The notes: generated from the sequence alone by a model not told the origin. Counted from the stretch's first letter, positions 1 to 11,900 are shown. The stretch: 64,000 bases of DNA from Chlorocebus sabaeus (GCF_047675955.1 NC_132911.1:21102565-21166564), one strand, 5' to 3'. A program made the numbers and translations.

Positions 1-34
1 GCTCACATACGTGGCAGTCCTCCCCTTGGGAAAT

Positions 35-290
35 TCTATGGGTGTTTGTTTCATGCCAAGCATGTGGCAAGTTCTATGCCAAGCTCGGGGGCACCAAAGA
101 GAGCTAGATAGTGGTCCTATGTTCCCTTAAGACCCTAACCCTGATGTGCATGGGATAGACAACTGGAGGATGGCACAAAACAATATATGCTGAAGTGTTC
201 AATCGGATACCTCATTGTCAGAAGCCATATAGATGGGGGTCTCAGCAGGAAACAGATGGTACATTCAAGCTGGATAACTGAGGAGAGTTT
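35..290 (-). repeat. L2 LINE fragment (antisense)
   Basis: The text follows the reverse complement of the L2 3' end: a degenerate form of the 'gtgccaggcactg' motif, then a line like 'gggatacaaagatgaatcagac', then the region resembling 'gataagtgctatg'. It is strongly diverged and has no coding capacity. Boundaries are approximate. Confidence 0.45.
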
Positions 291-640
291 CATGAGAATG
301 CTATTTCGAAATATGTGGGAAAGGTTTAGAGAAATCCACAAAGGATGACATGTACAACTCTCCCGGGCCTGAAGAGTCCAGAGGAAGGAGAAATTGAAGA
401 ACCAGAGCGGATGGTGGCATGGAGAGGTCCACATAACAATAGCTGTAGCAGCTGAGGCAACCACTCAAGGAATGAGTATGCTCCATTCACTCTCCTCCCA
501 CCCTCCATTTGGTCATTTGGTCCTCCATTTGGGTCATTCCATTGGCTAAACCCAACCTGAGGCCAAAGACAAAGGAGTCTATAGGGGTGGGCCTCCCAGA
601 GCACACAGCAGGGTAGGGGTGAGCATGGGGGGACCAAGAG
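230..640. repeat. Unclassified old interspersed repeat
   Basis: The stretch with 'cagcaggaaacagatgg' and, further on, 'attggctaaacccaacc' resembles a repeat common in primate genomes, but I cannot name the family. A 20-bp unit (CCTCCATTTGG-type) is repeated at 501-520 and 521-540. No coding signal is seen. Confidence 0.3.
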
Positions 641-1217
641 AGGATATCCAGACCATGGACTGATATGAGAACATCACAGGTGGTAAGTATGAAAGAGGTT
701 AGAGTTACTTCTCTACTGGGAGAAGCAGGGCCAGGTTTGGATCCTAAGGGATGAGTGCGCTTTGGAGAGATAAGAAAGGAGGACCCTTCAGCCTGCATGA
801 CAGAGTCAAGGGCAGATGGCCTGAGCAAAGTCAAACAGTTGGAGATCAGTGTGAAGTCCTCAGAGATGGGGTAGCCATGATAAATCACTGCAGGGACCTC
901 GAAGTCCCCCTTTCCTCACCAGCTCCGAGATCCTGAAATCCCAGGCTTCCTTCCTGGAAAGAATAGATGTGAACCTTGAAAGGCTGAACTTGAACTGGGC
1001 CCCAGAAAAAGGCAAGGAAGGTTATAGACATTCAGAGAGAAAAGAGAACAGTCGATGCCTGATGCTTCCACGGTGAAGTCTGAGAGATAACAAAGCAGTA
1101 TAGGTGCTTCACGGACTAGTATGGAAGAGTAAATAGTCTGGTCTCCAGATATAGCCAGGGAGGATAGCGGTCTAATAGGTATGAGAGTAATAACTACAAT
1201 AAGCATGAGTATGAGTA
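641..1217. other. Unique sequence, nothing recognised
   Basis: I see no repeat family, exon signal or RNA structure here. Composition is mixed and frames are broken by stops. Confidence 0.4.
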
Positions 1218-1512
1218 TAGCACTTTCCATGCAATCCTTACATAAATTAGCTCATTTGATTATCTCAACAGCCATATGGAGGAAAAGAAGGGAGCTAGGG
1301 AAAGAGGGACCAAATGCAATGAACACCAAATATGTGCCCAGCTACCATATGTAACATTGTGCACTTCATGGGTCTACAATCCCATTATTCCCATTACACA
1401 GAGAAGAAAACTAATGATCAAAGGAAGTAAGTGATTTGTTCTAGGTCAGAGAGCCATCAAGTGAAATGGGACTGGGACCCAAACTCTGAATCTAAATCTC
1501 TACGTCTCTTCC
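1218..1512 (-). repeat. MIR SINE fragment(s) (antisense)
   Basis: The sequence reads as reverse MIR. 'attagctcatttgattatctcaac' corresponds to the MIR tail. A second tail-like segment at 1330-1390 leads into 'attacacagagaagaaaac' and an approximate 'ggtcagagagccatcaag', which match the MIR core. Two overlapping fragments or one with an insertion are possible. Confidence 0.65.
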
Positions 1513-2060
1513 ACATTCGTAAAATAATGAGAGAATAATGCAAGCCAGCATCAAATGACACCCTGGATACCTATCACTTTACGGGAGGGCAGAGCACTGG
1601 GTGATTGAGGCATCATTGTTACAGGCGTCAGGGGCAGAATTTGGGCTGCAGACAACAGGTGGTGGAGTTCAGAGAACTGTAGCCTAGAAGAATGGACAAG
1701 AGTCAGTTTCATGTCAGAAGCAGGAGGACCTTGCACACCCAAGTCAGGACTTTCCCTAAGCATAATGGGAGGCCCCCACCCCCATCCACCCCCTCTGACA
1801 GGTCACGATAGGGAGCTTCCCCCACCACCCACTATAGCACTCACCATCCAGATTTCTGTCCCAGGCAGAAAAACAAGATTGCAAGTATACAGGAAGACAT
1901 ACAGGGTTTAAAGTTAGGGTCTGTGGGTCCTGCCAGCCAATCCCCACTGGTCAACAGAGCAAAATGATACATAAGCTCCAGGTCACTCTGTCCCACCATC
2001 AGGCATGGGGAAGGGGCAATGACACACACATTCTGCCAAGGCCCATTGCATCTGTATCTT

Positions 2061-2094
<34 letters not shown>

Positions 2095-2404
2095 GAATGC
2101 TTCTGAGGATGGACCTTCCTATTTGTAACGTCTTTGGTTTGAAAATTCAGGTCATCATTTCTTATTTAGGCTGTGTCTGTAACAGAAAAGCACCAGATGG
2201 GGAGAGGGTCAGCCAGTGTTCCTGGCAGTTTCATGACTGATTTAGCCAATATGGTTTGTCTGAGCCTATGTGATCTGGTATTTAAAAAGAGGAGTAGGAG
2301 GGACAACAGCAACACAACAAAAGGGAATAAATGGATCGGACAGCTCTATGACGCACTGTGAAGGTGTGTTCAAGGAGCAGCATTGGGGTGGGGAGGAGCA
2401 GGGG
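1513..2404. other. Unique sequence with an A28 run
   Basis: There is no recognisable gene or repeat except a run of 28 A at 2067-2094. No LINE or SINE body is recognisable on its 5' side, so its origin is unclear. Confidence 0.4.
2067..2094 (+). repeat. Poly(A) tract, 28 bp
   Basis: Uninterrupted A run. Such runs usually mark retroposon tails, but no retroposon body is recognisable upstream. Confidence 0.9.
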
Positions 2405-2570
2405 CCTCCAGGGCTCTGAACCATGCCCCAGTGCACATCAGAATCACCTGCAGAGCCCCTAAGTAGTACCAACCCTGGACCTCACCCTCAGAGATTCCAG
2501 TTTACTAGTCTGAAATGGAGCCACAAACTAATAGTTTTTAAAAGTGCTTCAAGTACAGCCAGGGTTGAAA
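2405..2570 (+). mobile_element. MER5A-like hAT-Charlie DNA transposon remnant
   Basis: 'gcacatcagaatcacctgc' followed by a 'ccctcagagattcc' segment matches the MER5A left half. The 3' part ('aaaagtgcttcaag') is diverged. MER5A is a non-autonomous hAT element, and this copy is an ancient fossil without coding capacity. Confidence 0.75.
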
Positions 2571-3089
2571 AAACACCAATATTAATCCAATTATACTTTC
2601 TCTGAAGCCCCCAACCCCGCTCCTCAGCTCGTTTCCCCTTCTTCTTCCCCATGCCTACTTTCTAGGGTCACCGATCAGTACCACTGCTCTCCAACAAGGA
2701 AGGTGACCAACCATCCTGCTTCTAAAACCATAAGCCCAGCAGCATCCCAGGAAGCCCCTAGCCCCAGACAAACTGGAAGGACCAGTTCTTGGGTTGCCAG
2801 CTCTCCTGAGCCTGACAATCCCCATCTTTAGAGATGATGAAGAGCTCAGAGCCTGCCTTCCTCTTTGATCTTTCCTGATCATCCTAAGCCCCAGGGACTG
2901 TTATGAGAACCCCAGAGCCCACCAGCCCTGGGTCCCCTCCTGCTGCCCTAGCCTGGGGCACTGCACACATTTGAGAAGGGACACAGGTAGGGCCCAGTGC
3001 CACCTGGTTGGTGCCCCGGGCTGATTTGCCCCACATCTGAAATTACACCATTGGTGCTAATGTGCTACTTCCAGTGGTCCTGGAGTTCT
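2571..3089. other. Unique GC-richer sequence, nothing recognised
   Basis: Non-repetitive sequence without exon-like features that I can support. Confidence 0.4.
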
Positions 3090-3215
3090 AAATTCAGGAG
3101 GCATTTACTAAGCAATATTCGTATGTATTTGTGAAATTATATGGACCTTTATAGCACACTTACAAAGACGAATAAATCCCTGCTCCCATGGCCCAATTTG
3201 TTGTTCTAACCTGAC
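3090..3215 (-). repeat. Probable L2 fragment (antisense)
   Basis: 'ggcatttactaagcaat' and 'aaatccctgctcccatgg' resemble the reversed L2 3' end. The copy is short and diverged. Confidence 0.4.
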
Positions 3216-3229
3216 ACTTCCGTGTCATG

Positions 3230-3345
3230 ATCACCTTTCTTTCAGCTGGTTATGGCCAAGGCTGTTAGGGATTTATTAGAGGCATTTTATAATGTGCTTT
3301 ACAAGATGTTGTTGAGGCTGTGGCTTTGTTTATGGCAAGAGGGGG
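3230..3345. promoter_or_regulatory. Candidate conserved non-coding block
   Basis: This is a non-repetitive, CpG-free, T-rich stretch containing 'ggatttattagaggcatttt' and 'gctttgtttatggcaag' (forkhead-like TGTTTAT). The call rests only on its look and needs alignment to other mammals. A purine tract with G-runs (3341-3376) follows. Confidence 0.25.
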
Positions 3346-3376
3346 AGGGATGGAGGAAAAGGGTGGGGGAGTGGGG

Positions 3377-3839
3377 AGAGAAAGAAAAAGAGGGCACTGC
3401 GAGCAGGTGACAGAATGAGCTTCCATGCATCTGGAAGCATCATCCACGGATGAGTTTAATAAAAACCCTCCTTCCAGCCTCCACCCCCACCTCCCACCCC
3501 AGCTCACCCACCACTTGAAAAACTTAGATCTCTCACTTCTGCAATATTATTGATCTTCAGAGGTGGAAATTTTTTTAAAGATACAGACATCAAGGAGATT
3601 TTAAGATAAGACTAGGGATGAAGGGACCTCCTTTATAGCCGGCGAAATATCAGACAGTTTAGCTAGAAGTGAAGTTTCCACCCTCTGGTTCTTTCTACCA
3701 AAAGGAGAAAGCAAATGGGAGGCAACCTTTGTCACGGTCTTCCACACCCTTTCTGAGGGCTGAAGACAGCTCCCTTAGTGGCCGGCTCACCCTTTCCTAG
3801 CAAGGGTTACACTGAAGATGGCTGAAATAATCCAAATGG
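3377..3839. other. Unique sequence, nothing recognised
   Basis: No repeat family or coding signal can be assigned. Confidence 0.4.
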
Positions 3840-3844
3840 AGAGC

Positions 3845-3935
3845 CCCGATATTCACTTAACAAACATTTACTGAGTTCCTTGAACAGGGGCGCTAGATGG
3901 GCAAGTCAAGGTTTGCACCTAGGAAGTAAGGTACG
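3845..3935 (-). repeat. L2 3'-end fragment (antisense)
   Basis: 'cacttaacaaacatttactgag' is the reversed L2 tail. The match fades after about 80 bp. Confidence 0.5.
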
Positions 3936-4159
3936 TTTGCAGGCTCACTATGGTTAGCATCTACTGGGCTGGATGACGTCACAGAGACATGCAGAAAGAT
4001 CAACGGGAGCAAAAGCAGAAGCCACAGTTTTCTGGATCATGGAGAATCAGACAGGGCTCCACTCATCTTTGAGCGAGGCCTTAAGAGACGAAATAAAGTT
4101 TTCCAGGGAGAGACAGGCTTCCCATCAGACAGCAGCCTGCAGATGGCGGCACCAGTGCT

Positions 4160-4510
4160 TGGAGCTAGTTGCTCATTCCATAAATGGTTGCTTAGCTTGG
4201 TCAGGTGCCAGAGGCTTTTCCAGGGACTGGAAGACAATGACGAATGAGGCAGACAAGGCCTTTACCCTTATAGCGCTCATGAAGTTAGAGTCCAGGGGCT
4301 TTGAGCTGAGACCTGGAGCCTGGAAAGGAGCCAGCCAGGCAAAAACTGAAGAACACAAAGGAAGTCCAAAGGTTCTGGATTAAGAACAGGAGTGAGTCCA
4401 TTGTGGCTGCCAGTGGTTCAAAACAAAACTGAAAAGGTCGCCCAGAACTGGAAGACTATGGCAAGGAGTGTGCCTTTTATTCTAAGGGAAAACAGTAAGT
4501 GTTTCATTTA
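4160..4510 (-). repeat. L2 LINE fragment (antisense)
   Basis: The fragment runs through 'caggtgccag', an 'acaatgacgaatgaggcagac' type segment, 'ccttatagcgctcatg' and 'gagctgagacctggagcc', in the order expected for antisense L2. It may belong with the short L2 piece at 3845-3935. Confidence 0.65.
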
Positions 4511-4789
4511 GCATTTTCAACAGTACATTGGCCCAGTGCCCATGGACACACCCAGCTCCCAGATCTTCCTTTCTCTAAGAAAATGGCTCCAACGCTCCTT
4601 GGAATTCTGGCTGATTCTAGGAGTTGGGCAGGGAATATACCAGATGAGCCCACGGCACCTTCCAGTGCCAGAAAGCAAGGACTTACTAAACAGAGGGAGC
4701 ATGGCCAAGTGACACGGGAGCCAACCCGAAGCAGCTCCCCAAGGCCAAAGCTGGAACGCTTTGCATAGTAAGTAAACGAAATAGTATTG

Positions 4790-5578
4790 AATTGTGACCC
4801 AAAGTATGCTGCAAATACCCATGAGTCCACATTGATAAAAATACACAATGAATTAATAAATAAATGAATGGATGAATAAGTGAGAGAGCAGAAACAGATC
4901 TCCCCTATAAAACTCCAAATAATTTAGTAGACACTCCCCACTCCAGGTCATGGAGTTTAATTTTCTTCTCTCCCTGCCCCTTGAATGTGATCTGCTCTTG
5001 GTGACCTGTTTCTGAAGAGTAGAGCGTGGGAAAAGAGCAGGAAAGGTAGCTGCAGAGGAGAAACCTGGCAAACACGACCTTAGCCCAGTGAGCAAGGCCA
5101 AGGTCCACAGTGAAACACATCGCTGATGCTAGGTAGCCTTCATGTGATGTGAAGAGAATAGCACTTCTCCTCTCCAAAACCCATAACTCCAGCCTAAACA
5201 TGAGAAAACCATCAGACAAACTCAAATTGAGGGGTGTTGAACAAACTGCCTGACCCTTACTCCTCAAAACAGTCAAGATCATCAGTAATGAGGAAAATCC
5301 GAGAAGTTGTTACAAGGAGACATGATGACTGAACGTAATGTGGGATTCCAGCTCAGAAAGAGGACTTTAGGAAAACTAGTGAAATCTGAATAAAGTGTGG
5401 AGTGTAATTAATAGCAGTGCACCAATGTTGGTCCCTTAGTGTGATGAGCGTACCTTAGTACTGTAAGATGTTCACAATAGGGGAACCTGGGTCAGGGGTG
5501 CCTGGGAACTCTCCACACTACCTTAGAAACTTTTCTGTAAACCTAAAACTAACGTACAATTTTTAAAATTTTCTCAAA
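4790..5578 (+). mobile_element. Old L1-type 3' end
   Basis: The right half contains the series 'gaaatctgaataaagtgtgg', 'caatgttggtcc', 'actgtaagatgttcac', 'aataggggaacctggg' and 'cttttctgtaaacctaaaac'. I know this series from a very common mammalian LINE 3' untranslated region. No open frame remains. The subfamily and 5' limit are uncertain. Confidence 0.5.
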
Positions 5579-5949
5579 GATCCTTGGGCTGCCATGTGCA
5601 GATTGAGTTCTTGGGGAGCAAGAGTGGAAGCTAGTGGTTGTGACAGTGGGGATGAGAAAGTGGGCAGTGTTGGGGTGTGGACCTGGCCAGGAGACTGGTG
5701 TGAAGAGGGGGAAGACGGATCTCAAGGATAACCACTGGTGTGCAGCTTAACAACCAGGGGAGGATCAGGTTGTAGGCAGGAAACACGGATCCAACCCAAG
5801 GCTCATTAACCTTGCGATGCTTGTTACACATCCAAAGAGAGTGTCTGTCACCTAGGCATTTGGATGTATAAATCTGCAACTTGGGGAGATAAAGGAGCTG
5901 AGGATATAGGCATCTATCAGCATCCATACTGTATTTAAAGCAATAAAAC

Positions 5950-6620
5950 GTGATTCATTCTTCCAGCAGATGTTCTCTGAGCACCTACGTGGTTGCCAGG
6001 TTCTATTCCAGGCTCTGGAGTTAAAGCAATGAGCAAAGTGAGCAAAGAGGAGGAGGCAGCCAGACGGACGGAGGGAAGCTGCAGTCTCAGGCAGTGGCCA
6101 GGGCTAGGAAGAGAAGAGAACAGGAAAGAAGTGGGAGCAGAGAGTTTGGACGGGGTGATCGGGGGGGAATTCTCTAAGGAAACTGCATTGGAGCAGAGAC
6201 TTGAACAACATGTAGAGAAGAGCTACATGGATACCCAGGGAAAGAGCATTCCAGGCAGAGGGAATAGCAAATGTAAATGCTCCAATGTGAGATGGGTGAT
6301 CAAAATGGGAGCTGCCAGCACATAGCTATGTACCAAAAGGAACTGTCCCCAGAGAGCAAGAAACTGGTGATTGGAAAGAGGCTACACAGACAGAGGGAAG
6401 TTCTGAAGGTCACAGAGCACCCTTGGGAGCTGGCCTTGGAGACAGCCAGGGACCTTTCTCCAGGCTAATGGGAAGGAAGGCAGAGTGTGGTGTTTAGAGA
6501 CTGGCCACCTAGCAGATTTGAAGGCAGAAGCCAGCAGTGATTTCTGGGCCAAGGTTGGGGGTGGGGAACAATATTTGCTTTGAAAAGATAGTTTGGACCC
6601 TTTAGATGGAAGATGGGAAG
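5950..6620 (-). repeat. L2 LINE, about 650 bp (antisense)
   Basis: In antisense order: tail ('tctgagcacctacgtgg', 'ccaggctctggag'), then 'ggagcagagacttgaac', then 'gcattccaggcagaggg', then a 'ctggccttggagacagcc' region. This covers the conserved L2 3' portion and includes indels. The matching ORF segments are broken by stops. Confidence 0.75.
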
Positions 6621-6682
6621 AAAGGCAGAGGCCACAGCTTGAGAGAAATGTAATGAGGTCCTGAGCTGAGGGCTGCAGGGGT

Positions 6683-7180
6683 TGTATGAGTTCCCGTTTG
6701 CTGCTGTAACAAATTATCACATACTCAATGGCTTTAAACAACACAGATTTATAATCTTACATTTCTGGGGGTCCAATGTCCAAAATGGGTCTCACAAGGC
6801 TAAAATCAAGGTGCCTGCAGAGCTGTGTTCCTTTCTGGGTGCTTTAGAAAGAATTCATTTCCTTGCCTTTTTCAGCTTCTAGAGGCTGCCCACATTCCTT
6901 CACTTGTGGCTTGTGGCCCCCTTCCAACTTCAAAGCCAGCAGGGTAGATCTTCAAATCTCTCTCTGACCCTCCTGCCTCCCTACTCCACATTTAAAGAAA
7001 CCTTGGAATTACACTGGGTTCACTCAGATAACCCAAAACGATCTCTATTTTAAGGTGAGCTGGAACCTTCATTCCATCTGCAACCTTAATCCCCACGCTT
7101 GCCATGTAGCCAGTGTATTCACAGGCTCCAGGAATTAGGACATGAACATCTTTGGAAGGGCTGTTATTTCACCTACCATA
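6683..7180 (-). mobile_element. MLT1-type MaLR solo LTR (antisense)
   Basis: It begins 'tgtatgagttcccg' and continues 'ctgctgtaacaaattatcac', 'aaaatcaaggtgcctgcag', 'ttcagcttctagaggctgcc' and 'gtattcacaggctcc', ending near 'cacctaccata'. This is the reverse of the MLT1C/D-like LTR. No internal region or partner LTR is present, so it is a solo LTR. I could not define a clear TSD. Confidence 0.8.
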
Positions 7181-7264
7181 GGAATGGATCCAGAGCCTGT
7201 GCAAGGAAGTACAATAACTGAATTTAGCAAAGTTTAGCGAGGAGGGTGGCATCCCTGCCTGTTG

Positions 7265-7490
7265 GTGAGGGGTGGGCACTTGGGAATCAGACAGATTGGG
7301 TGCATGCCCCATCTCAGAAGCCCACTAGAAGGCAAAGGGCAAGCATCCAGCCCTCTCCAGGTCTCAGGTTTCTCATCTGCTAAACGAAGGTAGCAGCATC
7401 TACCTCGCAGAGTTTCTCTAAGGATTAAAAATTAAATCCTGACACAACCTGCTACCAAGAGGAGATCAATAAATAGTAAGTATTGATATC
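7265..7490 (+). repeat. MIR SINE (sense)
   Basis: 'ggtctcaggtttctcatctgc', 'tacctcgcagagtttctc', 'aaggattaaaaattaaat' and 'caataaatagtaagtattg' follow MIR from core to tail. Confidence 0.7.
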
Positions 7491-7639
7491 ACTGGCAACA
7501 AAGCTATTGGTATTGTCAAGGGGCTGTTGGGATGAAGGGAAAGAATGCAAAAAAGCAACTTGGGTTACTCAGCTGGGCCACTGGCTGAACAGACTGAAAG
7601 AAGTCACTGAAGGAGAATCCAATAAGGAAAGGATAGGCA

Positions 7640-7850
7640 GAAAATAAGTGCAATTTCCCACATCTGGGTCTGGGCTTTCAAGGGACCCGCTGAGGAGCTG
7701 TGTCACTTTGGGTGAGTTACCCTGGCTTTACTGCCTCACCCTTGCAGTCCTGCCTTGTAGGATAATGATAAAGATTAAACGCAACAACCTTCGTCAACAG
7801 AGTACAGTGCCTGGCACACAGCACACACGCACTTAACAAACAGCTATCGT
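7640..7850 (+). repeat. Diverged MIR SINE (sense)
   Basis: 'ctgtgtcactttgggtgag', 'ggataatgataaagattaaa' and 'acagtgcctggcacacagc' fit MIR order. Confidence 0.6.
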
Positions 7851-8384
7851 GTGCACTACTATCCAGGAGGCAGTTCAATGTCACCCCACCATGGAGCTCA
7901 GGGAAAAGTTTGAACTGGACCTGAGGAAATTGGAGAAGCACATGGCTACAGCCTGCAGTTGGACAATAACAGCCTAAAGTAGGCTCAGTGGCACTGGTGG
8001 CAGCAAGCCTCCACTCACAGTCTGTCCTTGCAGCACAGACCACAACTCGCCATGGGAACAGCAGGGACATGGACGGATGCACAGGGCGAGGGCCACCAGC
8101 ACTTGCGGGGGACTCAGCCGGAGTCACCCAGGCGAGGCCACTGCCCCTTCTCTGGGCTTACACAGCCAGGATGCAGGAGCCGGCTGGACACCCGCAAGAC
8201 ACTGTCATTATGCCCTGCTTCCCTGTCTTCCCCAGAAACCTGTTGGAGGGAGGAGCAGGAATTCAAGAGCAGCCTTAGGGTTTTATAAGACTGTGAGATG
8301 CTTCCAATCAGATAGAGGAAAGCTCTATTTTTTTCTGCAGGTCAGTGACTTTTAATAATTCTCTACAGACTTAGACATCCAATT
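7851..8384. other. Unique sequence, nothing recognised
   Basis: Three overlapping forward frames stay open for 86-96 codons around 7990-8350, but they share no family signature and I see no splice context that supports an exon. Confidence 0.4.
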
Positions 8385-8450
8385 AAAACTCCTCAAGGGC
8401 AAACACTGGGCCTCATTCATCTCCAGGTACGAAGAACCCAGTACTGGGCT
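8385..8450 (+). repeat. Short L2 3'-end fragment (sense)
   Basis: 'cctcaagggcaaacactggg' followed by 'cattcatctccagg' matches the L2 3' region 'ccatgagggcagggac'. Confidence 0.45.
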
Positions 8451-8460
8451 GCATTATTAG

Positions 8461-8590
8461 AGATTCAAAGGAAGAAAAGGAGGGAGAGAAGAAGAGAAGG
8501 AAGGAGGGAGATAGGCTGGAGGAGAAGGAAGGAAGGAGGAAGAGAAGGACGATGGAAGGGAGGTAGGAAGATGGGAAGGGATAGAATGAA
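8461..8590 (+). repeat. GGAA/GGGA purine-rich low-complexity tract
   Basis: About 130 bp of almost pure purine on the plus strand (GGAAGGAGG-type units). Confidence 0.85.
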
Positions 8591-9606
8591 TGAAGACGAA
8601 AATTTCGTTGGGGGGGGGAGGTTTCTGAGCCTGGAGAAAGCATTTTGAGGCCCTTAACTGTTACAAATAAACAGCTCGGCACCTGTTCCCTCTGCCAACT
8701 GATCGCAGGCATCTTGATGTGACAGAACTGAGTGGCCAGGCCAAGGTCACACTGGGGGTTTTCCTGAGCCAGAGCTTAACCCAGGACTTAGTCCCCACCC
8801 ACCCAGCCAGGCCAGTCCTTGAGCCAAGCTGGGAAGTCCCCAGAGGCTTAGGCAGAGCTACAGAAGTGTGGAGAGGACAGCAGGGACCGGAACCTCCACA
8901 GAAGCCACAGGAAATGCCCCTGCCACTTCTCCAATCAGAGGCAGTACCATCCCCAAGGTCAGCGGCTGCCGTAACCCATCATCCGGGTTCCCATCATCTG
9001 GAACCAGCCTGGGGCTTTGCAACTGCTATTTCTGCAAACCACTCCTGTTTATTTTCTAGTTTATTTATATTGTGTGTATCATTATTATCATTACTGCAAT
9101 TTTCAGTTTTCCTCATCCTTCCTTTGAAAATGATGCCATAGGGAAATCGTCTTCCTTTAACCAGTTGGCCGGGTCCATGGAGACCCAGAACACGCCACTG
9201 AACTGTGCAGAAATGGATCATTCCTCCTTCTGACTGAAGGCTCCAGTCACCTCCCGACCCCCACCCCTGATGTTCCTGTCTCCAGGCTGCCTGTCACAGG
9301 GTGGAGCATGATGACATTCCAGGACTTTCTAAAGAGCTTCCACCCAGACTGAGAATTCCCTCCCCAACCCTGCAGGCTTAAATCCTATGATGTAAAGGAG
9401 AAAATACACTAAGCCCCATTTAGCAGATGGAAAAACTAAGGCATTGTGCACTGCCTCTGCTTCCCTGAGCTGCAGTTGGGAAACAGCTTCTCCTCCTTCG
9501 CTCCCTTCACACTCTGAGTCATATTCCCTTTTCTCCTCGCCCCCAAAATCTCCCAGGTGGCACCCACGCCTACTCTGGGATGGCCTCGTCTGGTGTCTCC
9601 AAACCC
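8591..9606. other. Unique sequence, nothing recognised
   Basis: Contains a G9 run near 8610 and a possible short MIR scrap at 9415-9445 ('catttagcagatggaaaaac'). The 140-codon frame starting at 8719 has no recognisable domain. Confidence 0.35.
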
Positions 9607-9619
9607 AGAATTGGGTATG

Positions 9620-9912
9620 TCAGTCGGGTGTGGTGACTCACACCTGTAATCCCAGCACTTCAGAGACCAAAGCGGGCAGATCACCCGAGGTCAGGAGTTC
9701 AAGACCAGCCTGGCCAACATGGCAAAACCCCATCTCTACTAAAAATACAATAATTAGCCAAGCATGGTGGTGTGCGCCTGTAATCCCAGCTACTTAGGAG
9801 GTGGAGGCAGGAGGATCTCTTGAACCCAGGAGGTGGAAGTTGCAGTGAGCCAAGATTGCACCACTGCACTCCAGCCTGGGCAACAGAGCAAGACTCCCTT
9901 TCAAAAAAAAAG
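9620..9912 (+). mobile_element. AluS (sense), full length
   Basis: Full dimeric Alu with A- and B-box regions, central A-rich linker and 3' A-tail. Flanking duplications AGAATTGGGTATG (9607-9619) and AGAATTGGGTGTG (9915-9927) differ at one base. Confidence 0.95.
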
Positions 9913-9927
9913 GAAGAATTGGGTGTG

Positions 9928-11429
9928 CCGCTCTGACTTTCCAAACATGCTGGAAAGAGTTGGAATTTTCTACAGACTTTATCCCATCCTCTCCACAGAA
10001 CGTGCACCATCCTCTCACAGTGACCACAGTCAGCCACCCCCAGGTGGGACCAGCACCAGCAAGGCCTCTGCAGGCCTATGCTGGGGACCATGAATCTGGG
10101 CTGCCCTGGTAGCGGTTGTATTAAAATATACCTGCAAGATTTTAATTGAGGTGACTGAGTGATGGCACACAGAGACTAATGCCACTGAAAGATTTTATTG
10201 CTATTCACAGCTCCCCTAAAAATGGGAGGCATTGCCAGCCATGGCCATGCAGGCAAGCACTTGAATTAGGCAGGAGGCAGAAGCCAGCACCAGCAAAGCA
10301 GAGGCCACACCTCTATCACAAGGCTCTCGGGAAGGCAAGGTGGGGCGGCATGGGCAGGCCTCGGACTGGCTCCTTTGAATAATGTCAGTGGGCTCTGGGT
10401 ATAAGGGTGGTCCCTAGCTGCCTGGTACCTGACCCTGGAGTGATTCAGGGCAGGGAAATATTGCTGCGTGGGGAAGAGTTAGATAAAGGAGATGATTAGG
10501 AGGATGGGCTTGGGAATGGCTGGCTTGGACATGAAGGGTGTGTTCACAGGCAAGCTGTTTACCGTCTCTAGGAATCAGCTGGCCCTGGGGGAAGCCATCC
10601 CTCCCCAGCCGGCAAGGCCCCCGCCAAATGTCAAAACATCATAAAACACAGAAAATTTAAAAACATGATGAATACAGCAGAGAGGGAAGGAGAGGACAGA
10701 GGACAGTCCTGACTCTCGTATCCACACCATCCCAAACGTAAGAAGTCAGCCTTCCTCAGCCCCCAGCTGCCCCCACCCCCAGGCAGAAAGCAGCCCTTTC
10801 ACGCCAGTTTTCCTTCGCAGGCCTCCCTGCACTGTCGTTTCTCTTTGGCCTCACCTGGCTAAGATACCAGGGGGCGCAGGCAGAGTGGAATGCAGGGAGA
10901 TGGACACCGTCTCTCTGGGTGACTTCATCCTGTACTCCCCATGGACCTTCCAAAAGCCAGATGTCCCCAATAAAGAGTGTCTCACACACATCCAGACATC
11001 ATGAGTGCTTAAGGACACAAGAGTCCCTGTTGGGGGCCTGCCTCTGCCCTGGCACATCCTCATCTCCCCGGAAGTCCCACGCTGCCGTCAGGGGTCACAT
11101 GTGAACAAGCCCCCAGGACTGGCTTGCTACCCACAATGCCTTCTTCTCAGCAGCCTGGTGGGAGGAGCGGGCACAGCCACACATGTGAAAACCACCATGG
11201 CTTATGCACACATGGCTCCAGGAATCCAGAGGCCCTGCTGCCTGAGCGCCTTTATCTCTCTGTCTCCTGCCAGCTAATGCTGACAGCCCTCTTTAATTCT
11301 TCTTTCCTTTCACATCAAGTCAGACTCAAATGCCCACCTCCCTTTATTCTTTACAAAATGTGATTCTTTTCTTTATGCTAAGAAGGTGTTGTCTTTGAAG
11401 CAAAGCCAACGGGGGTGCAACTCATCTCC
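9928..11429. other. About 1.5 kb unique sequence, nothing recognised
   Basis: GC-moderate sequence with no assignable repeat apart from a possible MIR trace near 10540-10590 ('ggcaagctgtttaccgtctc'). No exon can be supported. Confidence 0.35.
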
Positions 11430-11494
11430 ACAATTCTTTCAAAAGTTCCTAAGTCTCTCTAAGCCTCAGCTTCCTCATTTGTAAAATGGGAATG
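11430..11494 (+). repeat. MIR SINE, 5' piece split by Alu
   Basis: 'agcctcagcttcctcatttg' and 'taaaatgggaatg' are the MIR core. The element resumes after the Alu at about 11802. Confidence 0.7.
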
Positions 11495-11798
11495 GGCCAG
11501 GCGTGGTGGCTCATGTCTGTTGTCCATCACTTTTGGAGGCCAAGACGGGCAGATCACTTGAGCCCAGGAGTTTTGAGACCAGCCTGGGCAACATGGTGAA
11601 ACCCTGTCTCTACCAAAGATACAAAAAATTAGCTGGGAGTGGTGGCTCATACCTGTAGTCTTAGTTACCCAGGAGACTGAGGTGGGAGGATCATCTGAGC
11701 CTGGAAAGTCGAGGCTGTGGTGAGCTGGGATGGGACCACTGTACTCCAGTCAGGGTGACAGAGAGAGATCCTGTCCCAAAAATAAATACATAAAAATA
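11495..11798 (+). mobile_element. AluJ (sense), full length
   Basis: Diverged Alu with J-type diagnostic look (left-arm 'gagcccaggagttttgagacc', right-arm 'ggtgggaggatcatctgagcc'), ending in an AATAAATACATAAAAATAA tail. It inserted into a MIR. Confidence 0.93.
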
Positions 11799-11801
11799 AC
11801 T

Positions 11802-11900
11802 AGAATGGCAATAATGATTTTACCCTGTGGGATTGTCATGATGATTCACTGAGAGCATACGTGAAGTTCCTGGCACAGAGTTGATAACACACACAAAGGT
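11802..11900 (+). repeat. MIR SINE, 3' piece
   Basis: 'gaatggcaataatg', 'gattgtcatgatgattcac' and 'gttcctggcacagagttg' continue the MIR interrupted at 11494. Confidence 0.65.

Noticed and set aside
9794..10091. Antisense frames of 77-130 codons at Alu positions
   Set aside because: These are the usual antisense-Alu frames seen at many Alus and not genes.
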